Assembly: GCA_964304625.1 (NCBI GenBank)
Contig: OZ199839.1
Location: forward strand, 10,664,001-10,728,000
Origin: Kudoa neothunni
Lineage: Eukaryota; Cnidaria
DNA length: 64,000 nt
Direction: 5' to 3'
Of this stretch, positions 1-11,577 are shown in pieces. The stretch's first letter is position 1. The number at the start of each line of letters is the position of its first letter. A model generated the notes under the pieces. It was not told where the DNA came from. It searched no databases and saw only the letters and a program-made list of their open reading frames with translations. The translations under genes were made by a program, and so were the position numbers.

Positions 1-712
1 CTATCAAATTGCTCCGATTCCTTAGGCGATATCACCTCTTGAGATCCATTGCACAAAGAGGATTGGCTTTGCAGATGTGCAAACTTGTTTAGATTATCAT
101 GATTATTCTTGGAAAAATAATTCAAATAATTTATTCCTATCACACAAATTTAATATTAAAAATAATATTAAGCGGCGAAAATTTTATAATATGAATTACT
201 ATAAACGTTGGGAGGGGAATTCTTTGAGTTAGATGTAGACCGCGGAAAATCGCCAACAAGCGTTTGATGTTCGCCATTAAATTGGGTAGCACTGAAAGAA
301 GAGTTTATAACTTTGGCTAATTGGTTCAGATTGAAAAAATCATGATTTTTAAAAATAGGGTGGGATATTGAATTATTCTTTGAAAATGACGATGTTGAAC
401 CGAAAGTAGACAAAGAGGGGCTACATAGATTAGACCGAATAAAGTCTGTATAACTATTTATTATTGAAACTGGCCCTTGTACTTAAATAATAACTGTTAG
501 TATATTTATTGAAAGGTTTATAAATTACATTTGAAACTGAGAGAGGAATTCAGTTTTCTCGCAACTGTCTCAACAATTTTTCTGTCTATGTCAGCCACAC
601 GAGCGCACACATCGCAGGGCTTGGCACAGTCTATGTGTCGAAACAACGAATCCACTACCGATTGAATATGATGATTTTTTGTTTTACCCACCCCATTGTG
701 AGAAAAATCCAT
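1..712 (-). CDS. Unrecognised protein, 5' part, runs off the left edge
   Basis: Three exons can be joined in frame on the minus strand: 712-529 starting with ATG, 481-207, and 83 to the window edge. The introns are 482-528 (47 nt, phase 1) and 84-206 (phase 0), both GT-AG. The first exon encodes a helical stretch with a CxxC pair (CAKPCDVC) near residue 30. It is followed by a Ser/Asn-rich, probably disordered region. I do not recognise the family. Support comes from the phase match across the first intron, which keeps both ORFs open, and from intron sizes like those of the neighbouring genes. The protein is at least about 180 residues and its 3' end lies outside the window. The second intron's acceptor is less certain than the first. 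Confidence 0.5.
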
Positions 713-3292
713 CCTAAATAGAGGTTGGAAATAGAATAACGTTACATAATTGGGAAATTCGAGTAATATTAATGTTTTAGCAACAATAATAACATAAAAT
801 AAAAAACCTGTAGGTGTAATTAATAGAATAATTATACAAACAAATACTTTAAAAAATTAAAAACTAGACACATCTCGGATTTAACCACAGATATAGACAA
901 ATTATTGAGCTAATTCATACAAACACATACTTGAAATAAATTGCTAACTGTTTCACAGGTATTTTTTGATAAATAACAGATCGTCAACTCAGAAGTATCT
1001 TTTCACAATACACTTCAGTCAACGAATCGATTGATAAAGGATATCAACGTATTGAGACTGCAATAATTCAAATAATGTTCAGGTAAGATGATGGAATGGG
1101 TGGATACTGCTAATTTTATTATCACACCCGAGAAAGGAGCAGAATTCAATCCAATGTTGATTATTTGAAGCACAAATAAATAATCCTTTTTAGATTAATT
1201 CGGTCAATATAAAATAATTAATAATTTGTAGAAAGATATTAAAATTTGTCACTATCATAGCTAAAATAGATAATTTTTGTATAGTTGGCAGCGATAGTTT
1301 CAACTAAGATAAACCTTGTGGTATTTTCCTGTTTTAATGATTTATATGTCTGGCGGTGGACAGAGAAACTACCAAATTCATAGATTTCTCTCACAAATAC
1401 AACTACCAGATTACGCCTTTCTTAACTATTAAGTATACGTTAAATTATAACGTATTAGGACTAACTCTATATTTAGATAATAAATCGGAATCAACTGATT
1501 GATAGCTATCTATATCAGTATTGACGAATTGCTGACAACCATATTCGATATATTTTAATAAAATGGCTTCAGTTGTTTCAATATTTGTGTTAAAAATGAA
1601 CATTTTCGGCGACATTCATATCTCATTTTTTGAAACTTTCACAAGGTGAAAGATACCCAATTGTTAAGTCTAATCAAATAACAAGCTCTATCAAATACCA
1701 AATCAAACAAAATCTTTATTTGTCACTACTTTCGCAACGACATTCAAAATCTTTATCTATCCTTAGCGTCTTATCGAAGGTTCGCTATACGAAACAATTA
1801 AACACAAAAATTATTGATTCGATGAGTAATGAAATATATTTTTTGATTAAACCAACCAAAAATTAGCACCTGAAAACAGAAAGGAAGACAAATTTTTCAT
1901 TATATTGAACTATGGATGAGTCGCAGTCAAAAATGATCCAAAATTGGTCCATCAAATGAACGTTTTATTATAATCATCGCAGTTCACCAACAATTATTTT
2001 TAATGCATCTTCTTATCTCATCCTACTTATCTTCCAGTTTATTAATACCCTTTCAGTTTTTACCATCAGATTGTACTTTCAAATAATAGGGCTGTAATTG
2101 GAAACCCTCCAAAAAATCCTATATGTGTATGTATATGGATACCTCTAAGTAGTGATAGGTATTAGAACATTTCATGGAATGTTTATGCGATAGTTACCTA
2201 AAAACAAAAGTCACCGAGAATCCTTTTAATCATATATTTATTTGATTTGAAATCATTTGTTGACTACCCGTCACGAAACATCCCTCTAACACCCACCCTA
2301 CAAATAGCTTAGATTACTGTTTAACTCCTGACTCCAAATAGTTCAGAGGATGGATATATTATTAATTGAACAATATATCTCACAAATCATGTTTAATCTC
2401 TAATATGAGAGTGATTTATTTGAGCCATTTTACAGTATTGATTTTGATTGGTTGGTTGTTGAAGCATGATTCCGATGTTTATTTGTATTGTGAATTTTAA
2501 TACAAAAACTGACAAACATCCTATGCTGGGAATATAAAATAATACCAAGGTCAATCAACCAAATAAACTAACAAACGATTAAATATGCCTATACCACACA
2601 GATTTTCCTATTAGACACATCCAATCCTCATCCTTTAAATCACTTTAGAAATAACTCCATAGTCGCCGACCAATTATTACAAAAGAAACCTTATCAGTAA
2701 TCTTCTATCTAATACAATCTGTATCTGTTCTTTAATATATTCGCACAATGTTTTAGAGTGGAATTTTTGATGTGCTTATTTTATGGTCAATTAGAACATA
2801 CTGTACTCCGGAACGTGAATATTTTATGTGGATCAATGTAATTTTGTATTAAAAAAACATTAATATTTTTAACCTTCTAAATAAAATGGAGTAGATTTCT
2901 ACTTCAAGTAAATTTTGCCAGAAATATTAGAGCGTATTGATGAAACATAATGCCGCTATAGTTTTTTTTATCTTCTATCTTTATGACAGTTTTCAGAAAA
3001 ACAAATTAGAATATTCTTGTGTCATATATCAAAAACGTTAATGTAAGAATACCCTCCAAATAGAATTAGGATAGAAATCTATCCCACATTTTTATTTTAT
3101 AAAATGATTTCCAATATCGATATATATAATTTAGGAAAATGTAAGAAAATTCTGCTCATTAATTATTGAATAAATAACCAAAAACAGTGCGTGCGATGCT
3201 CGTCCGCATGCGCGTTATGGATTAAGCAGTGTCATCCTCTCCTGAAAATAGAGATAGCTCTTCAGATTCTGATGACACTTCCTCATTTTGGT
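713..3292. other. Gene-free AT-rich spacer
   Basis: I see no gene, RNA or bounded repeat. The one ORF (1630-1866, plus) starts at TTG, has no recognisable domain and matches the chance ORFs expected in this composition. A short GC-richer patch lies at 3185-3230, just outside the MULE. Confidence 0.5.
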
Positions 3293-3301
3293 TATTTTTA
3301 T

Positions 3302-3413
3302 GGCAGTGTCTATTTTGCCGGACGCGCTTTTTCTCTTAAAATAATAATTCAATCACTACAATTTTTTCCAAAAAATATCTTTTATAAATGCAGAATATAA
3401 ATTTAGTTTCATT
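3302..3413 (+). repeat. Left TIR of the MULE
   Basis: Inverted partner of 6189-6297. Shared landmarks are GCCGGACGCGC near the tip and a run ending in TTTAGTTTCATT on the inner side. It has two extra bases near the tip compared with the right copy. Confidence 0.93.
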
Positions 3414-3610
3414 TATCTTTTAATTAATAATTAGGTATCAAAATACATCGAGGATTTTTTAAACTCATTCATAAGTATCATAAATGACATTAAGTTTTTA
3501 TAAATTTGTATTATTTTCGTAATTAATCTAATGTTGTGTTACAGCACCATAAACGAGTAAAATAACCTCTGGCGTGCGGTTGTAACGTTGATAGTCGCGA
3601 GTAGAATCCT

Positions 3611-5927
3611 GTGGAAGGAGAGTCTGATCAAACACTACTAATTCAGGATATTACATCTAAACCTATGGTTGGAAATGCATTTACAAACTTTGAAAAGGCT
3701 AAAGAATTCATGGATAAGTACTCAAAGCCGAACAACTTTTGTTACTGGATCCGAGACTCTAGAAAAATCTTAACTGCCCCAAAAAAATTTGATAGAGACA
3801 TGAACTCTGATCTTGTTTATTATGAAGCCACTTTTTGTTGTGTTCATTAGTGGTAAAAATGTAATTATCTATATAAACATTGATGTAATTAATGTGAATT
3901 CAGATACAATCTAAAAGTTCTGGAAAGAGAAAAATCAACAGCCATAAAAGTGGTTGCAATTTCTTCATTACAATGCGAGTTCCTAAAAACATGAACATGT
4001 TAGTTATTAGAAAATTGGATGTTACTCACAACTGCAACAGAAATGAGCCTTTTAGGGATTTTTGCCAATGAATAGAAAATTAGATGAAGAAAGAAAAATA
4101 TCTTATAAAAAATGTTCATTTTTATGATGGAAATTTAAAAAGAGTACAAGTAGAAATCATGAACCAGCCACAAAAAAAGGTTTCGTTGAAGCAAATCCAT
4201 AATTATATCCAAACACTAAAAAAGTGTTTTATCTGATATTTCGGAGTTGTTGAATTCAATAAAAAATTCTCACCCAAATACAACTCTCGAAATATTGCAC
4301 AATAATCCAATGAAATGACTGGAATATTTTTCCGACCTTTATATGAAAAACGTTATTAAAAAATTTCCCGAACTAGTATTTATGGATGCTATTTATAAAT
4401 TAATCAATAATCGTATGTCATTGTATATATGTCTGTTTATCGATTCCTTTGGACAAAGTCAAATAGGAGCTATTGCTCTTTTATCTGAGGAGAGTACCGT
4501 AACTGTTACCTGGTTATGTCAATCTCTACTTAAACATAATGAGGAAATGTCAACCAAAACAGTTTGTTTCATTACGGATAAAGACATGTTTGAAAGAAAC
4601 TTTATAAGATCTGTATTTCGTAACGAAAGTACAAACTTATGCCTGTACCATGTCTTAAGAACATTTGGGAGAGAAATCTCTAGATTAAGAATGGGAATAA
4701 ACGAAGCTGAAAGAAAAACTGCCTTAGAGTTGATTCAAAAGCTTTGTTATACCGATGATCCAAAAATTTAAGAAAATCACCATGAATTGTTAAATAAGAC
4801 ATGTAACAAAAAATCATTAGTTATTATAATAAATCTTGGGATCCAATCAAACATGAATGGTGCCCGGCATACATGAACCTAAAGGGTGCTTTTTTAAATA
4901 GAACTAATAATCGATTAGAATGCATAAATTCCAAAATGAAACAAATCATAAAAAAATTTTCAACTATTGAAATCTTTTTCAGCGGTCTGCTTATTTATTT
5001 ATCAAGTATGAGAACTGAACGTGAGAGTAAAGCAGTTAGAGAGTGGACAACCCAAACTGTTGAGAAATTAAACTCAGACATTAATGAACAATATAAAACA
5101 TTGTTGACTTCATATGCGTATAATATTATGCAGGATGAAATAAATAATCATATCGAATCCTATGCCAATCCTGATCCCAATAGTTGTACATGTTGTTTCT
5201 ACGTAAGTATGGAGTTACCATATAGGCATATTATTTACGCTAGAAAAATAATGACCAAAAATTTAGATCTTTAAAATCCTTCGTGTTGTGTGCAACCAAG
5301 TATTACAGAAATTTCGAGTCAGTGTCCCGTTCCGAATTCTGCTTTTAAGCGATACAGGGAGCTAGAAATTCTTTGTAAGAAAATAGCTTCGCTAGGGTCT
5401 AAAAAACAGGGAGTCAATATAATTCATTAAAAAAGATTTTAGTTGAATTAATCTCTCTTATTTCCAATGGGGATTCTTTGGATAAGGTGACTATTTTTTC
5501 CACTATTCATATATCAACTTAATTTAGTTCAAGTTGACGTCTGAATCTGTCAACAAAAACAATCAAGAGAGTTCAATCCCAATATTTAATTAATGATATT
5601 TTTTTAGTAGAATTTTTATTTCGTGTTTAGTTACTGAGGAATCACGAATACAGAATGAGGATATACTAGAAGCAGTTAATGATAATGTTCCATCATAAAC
5701 AACCGATATGGAGATCCCGAATATTGTAGATGATACCACAACTAAAAATCCATCTTTGAAGGGTGTGTATCTTTTTTCCATTTTGTTAAATTCATAAAAT
5801 TATAGGAATTAAGCTGCCAACAGTAGTGAAATTGAGAGGTAGACCAAAAGATGTATTTCAAACAGTTATTGGTTTGAGAAAAAAAGAAAATGATGATAGT
5901 AATAATAACACTAATATCGATATATAA
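3611..5927 (+). pseudogene. MULE transposase (ZSWIM/FAR1-like N-terminus, DDE core, SWIM finger), broken
   Basis: Open pieces in order. 3611-3850 is an N-terminal FAR1/ZSWIM-like segment. About 3904-4065 continues it, with a Cys and an HNC-type metal-ligand pattern, probably after a short intron, and ends in stops. 4343-4771 is the MULE core, with a first catalytic Asp in VFMDAIYK, a second in ITDKDMF, and a CLYH motif. 4873-5274 holds TNNRLE (candidate catalytic Glu) and a SWIM-like finger, CTC then LPYRH. About 5815-5927 is a basic tail with RGRPK ending at TAA. At least one frame change separates the core pieces, and several in-frame stops lie at 4063-4330. The SWIM finger has Tyr where PCRH is usual. 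Confidence 0.85.
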
Positions 5928-6188
5928 TATTCAAATATAATATTATGTGGAAGTTAAACTGTCACAATTATCTGGCGTTGCCATACAAGATAATTTCAAA
6001 CATTTATTATTTAAAGTAGAATACTCAACATTTTATTAAATTTTAGTGATGTATCAATCATCTGCTAAAAATATTCAGCTAATTGTAATAACTTAAAATA
6101 CGAATTGGCAAAATAGTTTTACTTTACTGTATTTTCATTTGGATATTATGGATACAAATTAGCTATGTTAAAATTCGTCCTTGAATTA

Positions 6189-6297
6189 ATGAAACTAAAT
6201 ATATATTCTGCATTTATAAAAGATATTTTTTGGAAAAAATTGTAGCGATTGAATTATTATTTTAAGAGAAAAAGCGCGTCCGGCAAAATAGACAGCC
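6189..6297 (-). repeat. Right TIR of the MULE
   Basis: Read on the minus strand from 6297 inwards, this repeats the left TIR with two substitutions in about 108 aligned bases. Confidence 0.93.
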
Positions 6298-6517
6298 TAT
6301 TTTTATATGTTGGAAAATATTAAAAAACATATGTGATAATTTTTAACGAGATAATCGCTGTTTGTTATCATTATGTGTTTCTGTGTAATACTACGTCGCG
6401 TTGTTTAAAATAAGATAAATTAATTGAAAGTGATTAAACTATTTGAATCACTTGATTTAACTAAAAAACACAAAAACAAACATATAAATACAATAATCAT
6501 ATCCCAATTAAATATAT

Positions 6518-7009
6518 CAGAGGTCACCAAAGTACGGCCCTCCGATGTAGTCAATCAGACCCGCGGTGTCTCCCTTAGTACTCGAATGTGCATGTGGTAC
6601 ACCCTACTTTTGGGTGCGCCTGTAGAATTAATAGGGCGGTCTGGAAACAATGCCAGGTTGTGCTTATGCTAACAAAAGATTAGAACAATTTTATTATTTC
6701 ATGCAAAATACACAAATAAATCAATATCAAAATATCAAATAAAAGAAAAATTAGGCTTATACGAAAATTTTATTTCTTTCTGTAACCTAACATATCGTGC
6801 CTGATTTACTTGGAACACACAAGGAAAAATCTTTATCGAACATGAACCAACTCCATGTTTCACATTCAAAAAAACTCATAATTTTGTCATATATAATTTT
6901 TGTTTCATTTTTATAATTGTTTAGTTCCCAAAAAAAAATTTTATCCACTCCTCGAAGCTTATGAGAACTTAAAATGCTGCTCGCTAATCAAAAACTTTGG
7001 TGACCCCTG
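6518..7009. mobile_element. hAT-type MITE with perfect 8-bp target duplication
   Basis: The left end is CAGAGGTCACCAAAGTACGG. The right end, read inverted, is CAGGGGTCACCAAAGTTT. Both ends are flanked by AAATATAT (6510-6517 and 7010-7017), the 8-bp duplication expected for hAT elements. The element is 492 bp with no intact transposase. Its interior near 6800-6870 resembles 55700-55780 inside the element at 54951, so both belong to one family. Confidence 0.88.
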
Positions 7010-7061
7010 AAATATATTCAATGAATTCTTGTGCGTGAGTATGCGAAACATAACCTTAATG

Positions 7062-7623
7062 CAGTGCAACCTCGGAGTCTGGTCCAAAAGTTTGAGCCAG
7101 GAACATTTTAAGTTCGAACACACAGAAGGGGTATTCAGAACAAAACCAGTTGGAGCAAATAATAGATAATAGGCGAAATTCTAGAAGGAGATATGCGAAA
7201 TCTAATTGTGCGGACGTCATCGAAAGAGAACCCTTTATAATCTATCGAATTACGACCAAAAAATATTTATCCTATGTAACATGTGGATTATATAAGGGTT
7301 GTAATCCACCAATCATGTGCGCGATCGAGAGAGAGCGGTATGGTACCACCGCCTTTTAATGCTATAATAACACAGGTTCGAAGCTCAATTTGGAGCTTGA
7401 GTTACATTGTATACCGCATTTTTATTATTATATTCAATATTTATTTCTTATATTTTATAAACACCATGCTTGCTTGTTTTTTAATCAATAAGAATAAGGA
7501 TAGTCATTTATTTGATGAGATGTATGGATTAAACTAGTTTTCATTGTTTTGTAGGGGAAAAATTGATTCGGAGTTCGAACACAATTCTAGAACTGATTAT
7601 GGTCGAAGTCCGAGGTTGCACTG
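7062..7623. mobile_element. Tigger/pogo-like (TcMar) MITE
   Basis: The left TIR begins CAGTGCAACCTCGGAGTC and the right TIR, read inverted, begins CAGTGCAACCTCGGACTT. The right flank is TA; the left flank is TG, so one base of the TA target duplication has probably mutated. The core motif GTTCGAACACA appears near both ends in the same orientation. Overlapping small ORFs inside (from 7150 and 7283) are not recognisable proteins. Confidence 0.75.
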
Positions 7624-7625
7624 TA

Positions 7626-8616
7626 ATGGGCGATATATTCGAAATTTGCTCGATGAATTTTTCCCATATTTATTCAGTAAATGCTAATTATTATATGAGA
7701 CAATATTATGAAATTAAAACGTGAGTGAGATTTCTACTCCAATTTTATTTGTTCGGTGTATAATTTTCAGCTATTTAGGGAGTTAATAACTTAATTTTGG
7801 TTTGAATTTGGATAAAGAAATAGTTTGAAAATTTTTACAGTCGCTGTTCTATATGATTTGTTTTTTATATCTTGAGTTATTTTTAACCACCCTCATAAGT
7901 TTATTCAAAATAAACTCGTTATTTAAATATCTTTGGGAGCGATCCTCATTCAAAATTGTTTTATTTGACTCTAAAGTAAATAAAAACTTTGTTATGTGTT
8001 TGTTTCATTGTTTGATATAATATCTAATAGATGCCATCAACGCGGGAAGTTTTGAAACAGTTTTAGTGATAAATAATCTAGAGCAGTAGAGAGATGTCTG
8101 ATGCTACTAATATGATTTAAAAAATGTGTAGACGGTTTTATAACCTTATCTTTCTAGGTTGTAATTATCTATGGAATTATTTATTCAAATCGTTACTATT
8201 TAAATTATTTGTCTATTTTTTCAATTTTAAAAAATATTAATTATAATTGTTTATTCAATTAAATGATTGTAATATAGTAAGTATTCGATTTTTCGTAAAT
8301 CAAGGAATCAAGGGGGTTGTTTACTATTCGTGCGCGCCATTTAGTAATTAATATACTTTATTTATTGTGTTGAAAAATAATAAAATAGCTATAAATACAT
8401 ATAATAATATTCCCAAAAATAAATGAGCCAAATATATTAAAACTGACAAAATTTAAAACCTAGTTTTTGTAAAAACATCTTATTTTTTATTACTTCATAT
8501 TTTCCCATATGATGACGTATAAGTCGTTCTTAAGATTTAATAGAATTTAGAAACTTCAAAGATCTTTTAAAACCCAAGTATTTTTTTTTAATTCATTTAT
8601 TTAACCTTTCCTGGCT
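7626..8616. other. AT-rich spacer
   Basis: No gene or bounded repeat recognised between the Tigger-like element and the G-rich tract. Confidence 0.5.
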
Positions 8617-8645
8617 GGGATGGGGTGGGTTGGGTTGGGTTGGGG
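8617..8645 (+). repeat. G-run tract, (GGGTT)-like, G-quadruplex-prone
   Basis: Six closely spaced runs of three or four G, most separated by T or TT, in an otherwise AT-rich region. The unit is GGGTT rather than the animal telomere unit TTAGGG, so it is not a plain interstitial telomere. The spacing satisfies the usual G3+N1-7 quadruplex pattern. Confidence 0.8.
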
Positions 8646-8846
8646 TTTTTGCCATATCCCAAATGAAATATTTTTTGTTTTACTCAAAACACGAAAATTT
8701 GTTTGCTGCAGAATTTTTAAAATGCTCCTACAAACATATAAGGCTTCCATTTAAACCAAAAATTATTATATTATAAATTTTATGTAATTGTATTTACAGG
8801 TGACAACAAAAATTTGTTCATCCTATATATGTTTTTTATCAGATGT

Positions 8847-9115
8847 TTACACAAATGCCCAATGGACCCCTTTTTGATCCAAGTATAAAATGATCAAATA
8901 AAGTCATTTGATTATCGGAAAGTATTTTTCTATAGATTATTTAACTAAAAAGTACAAAAGATATTTTTCATTCTAATTTCAAGAATCCGTAAACTAAAAA
9001 TATCTATGGGGAGTGATTTTTATAATATTTAGCTACTCATTAAATCTTTTAATTCTTCAGCGTAAATTAAGATCGTTTGGAAAGAAACAAAACTTTAATA
9101 TATGGAAAACATTTT
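8847..9115 (+). repeat. Left arm of the foldback element
   Basis: Inverted partner of 9455-9722; differences concentrate on the inner side. Confidence 0.8.
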
Positions 9116-9146
9116 TTCAAAACAATTTAACATAACTTAATAAATG

Positions 9147-9344
9147 CTACGACGACGTATTATTTACGCAGTGAGGCCATAAAGCTGTTTCCATGCAATC
9201 ATGGTCGCTATTCAACAACGAGTTATCATCTTTGTCGTTCCACAACTTCCGAATATTATGATCATATTCTTTGAAATATGATTTAACGCTGAAGTATGTA
9301 ATGGAATGAAATGTATCGAAGTCAAATGTATTATTCCCAGCCAT
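9147..9344 (-). other. Small ORF in the foldback centre, possibly captured coding DNA
   Basis: A 65-codon ORF beginning with ATG on the minus strand (protein starts MAGNNTFDF) fills most of the space between the inverted arms. It is richer in G+C than the flanks, as exons in this window are. I recognise no domain. It could be a captured host exon, an element-specific protein or chance. There is no evidence of expression. Confidence 0.35.
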
Positions 9345-9454
9345 TGCAAATCTCGTGGTGTATAAAACTTAATCTCTTTTTTAAACATCCAACAACCAAT
9401 TATAGATCGTTCTTATTTAGGTCCTTTTATCAATATCATATATTATGATTTGAA

Positions 9455-9722
9455 CAAAAAGTTTTCCATATATTAAAGTTTAGTTTCTTTCAAATTAATT
9501 TTAATTTATGATAAAGAATTAAAGATTCTATGGATAGCTAAATATTACAAAAATCACTCTCCATGGATATTTTTAGTTTATGGATTCTTGAAATTAGAAA
9601 GAAAAATATCTTTTGTACTTTTTAGTTAAATAATCTATAGAAAAATACTTTCCGATAATCAAATGACTTTATTTGATCATTTTATACTTGGATCAAAAAG
9701 GGGCCCGCTGAGTCATTGTGTA
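9455..9722 (-). repeat. Right arm of the foldback element
   Basis: Inverted partner of 8847-9115. Confidence 0.8.
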
Positions 9723-11577
9723 ACTATTTTTGGTGAGCTTTCTGGGGTTAAACGAAGTGGCTATATCTCAGGGAATGAATATCTTCAAAACTACTTCTTA
9801 GATTTTATTCATATTTTACATACTATTTAATATTTACTTAACTTTCTGTAGATTTTGGAAAAATCTGAAGACTAAGCAATTTTTAAGAGTACAACCACAT
9901 TGGGCCCATGAATAATCTATTGTAATTATCACATGATTTAGGCATTTCGATAAAAATAAACATTCCCAATATTACGTTAGTCTATATAAATAATTAATTT
10001 TTTTCCTAGAAATTATTTTAGCTTCCATTGTATTCTATTGGGCTGGGGCGGTAATAGATGAGTTCTAGCACGTTTATGCATGAAATGTAGTTATTTCCTT
10101 CGAAGACCTTCATATGATCACAGTAGAATATGGATAATTAAAATTCCGATTATCAAAAACATTCTTCATTTCTAAAAAATTGTGTATTAATCGATGGAAA
10201 GTATCGTATTTTTACAGAGGTTTTAAAAAATGGATCCTATAATAGATATAGATAATAATAAATAAAATGTTTCAATCATTGTTGGCAGGAAAACAATTTT
10301 AAATTAAAATATTCGGACGAGAGTTAAAGTAAAAAACAATTTTTAAAACGACATTGACTAATACAACTTCTAAATTATTTATGGAGAATTTTTTGACAAA
10401 TCAAAAAGACCATTAGACTACTGGGAAAGATAATTAAGAATTATTATGACGTCTTTACTAATCATTCCCTGAAACATTTGATTACTTATTGGTAAACGTG
10501 ATATTTGAAATTTGATTTAGCTATAGATATGTGTGAAACTAAAAAAAAGAAATATTTTAAGATTTAATTACTGATAGTGAAAATTAGGGATTTTCTGTTG
10601 ATTCAATTGGAATCGTACCCATCAAAAAGACAATATTTGACACAAATAATGATTACGAACCTCAAAATAAACAATTAATTACTAGTTATAAGATTATAAA
10701 TAGCATATAATAACCTAAATTACAAATAACATTAAAATATTATGTTGGTTGAATTTTTTAGACCTCATAATTCCATCGAAATTAATGTCAACTGGAAAGA
10801 AAAGTGAGAATAATTTGAAAACAATTAAAACTATTTATTATATCAATAAACCGAATAATTTAATATTAGACTTGAAATTTATTTTCTAAACATCATAAGT
10901 GTTAAATTTTATGACTCCTATATCGCATGTTCAAGTTATCATACATTACATTTCTTTTAGAAATACAAAATTATATGTATAACTACATGATGGAAATTTA
11001 TAAATTATTTGTTATCTAATAAATTATAAATTGTATATTTATCCAAATTTAAAAAAAAAATATGATAATTACGCTTGATTAATGATTGACCAAGGATAGT
11101 TGCGCTACTAAACATTTCTTATTCTTCAAATGTTTCCAAAACCTACAAAAACTAAGTTGAGATAAGTTAAATTAGGTAAAGTAAATATTAGATAATATGA
11201 AAATATAAATAAAAAATATATGAAGTGGTTTTAGAGACATTCATTCGCTAAGATATGGCCACTACGATTATTAAATATGCAAGATAAATTTAAGATTTAA
11301 GCGTATCTTAGGAGCGATATAAACATCAGTGAGTTTTAGGAAGCCAACACATAATTTGACGACGCTTAAAGTTTTAATCGGTAGGTTTATCTATTTGTGA
11401 TTCCTTTTATCTCACAAATTGAAGTTTTAGTGTATAGACTTGATGCTATTCAAAAAGTATCCCAATCAAGGTCGCGCTAAACCCGACGCCAAACGTAGAC
11501 GTGACAAGCGCACGCAGCCAACGCTAAACTAAGTTTTGTTCCATCGTTTTGGTCACATTTAAGTTCTTAGAGGATAT
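9723..11577. other. AT-rich spacer upstream of RPF2
   Basis: No gene recognised. A GGGCCC-containing motif near 9900 resembles the tips of the foldback element, but no second arm was found. The last 100 bases are GC-richer and probably hold the RPF2 promoter and 5' UTR. Confidence 0.45.

Larger units (their letters stand above)
3302..6297 (+). mobile_element. Mutator-like (MULE) DNA transposon with 9-bp target duplication
   Basis: A 2996-bp element is bounded by TIRs of about 110 bp (3302-3413 and 6189-6297, inverted). It is flanked by a perfect 9-bp direct repeat TATTTTTAT at 3293-3301 and 6298-6306, the target-site length typical of Mutator-like elements. The element begins GGC. The TIRs differ by a 2-nt gap near the tip and two substitutions. 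The interior carries a plus-strand transposase of the MULE/ZSWIM type broken by stops and frame changes (see the pseudogene entry). The insertion is well defined; whether it is still mobilised in trans cannot be told from sequence. Confidence 0.93.
8847..9722. mobile_element. Foldback-type element with about 270-bp inverted arms
   Basis: The arms at 8847-9115 and 9455-9722 are inverted copies, closest over the outer 170 bp and diverging inwards. The tips share TTACACAA, followed by a CCCCTTTTTGATCC block. No target duplication is obvious. The central 340 bp hold a 65-codon minus-strand ORF richer in G+C than its surroundings. No transposase is recognised, so the superfamily is unknown. Confidence 0.8.

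Noticed and set aside
8617-8645. Interstitial telomere
   Set aside because: The unit is GGGTT, not the TTAGGG expected for most animals; kept only as a G-quadruplex-prone tract.
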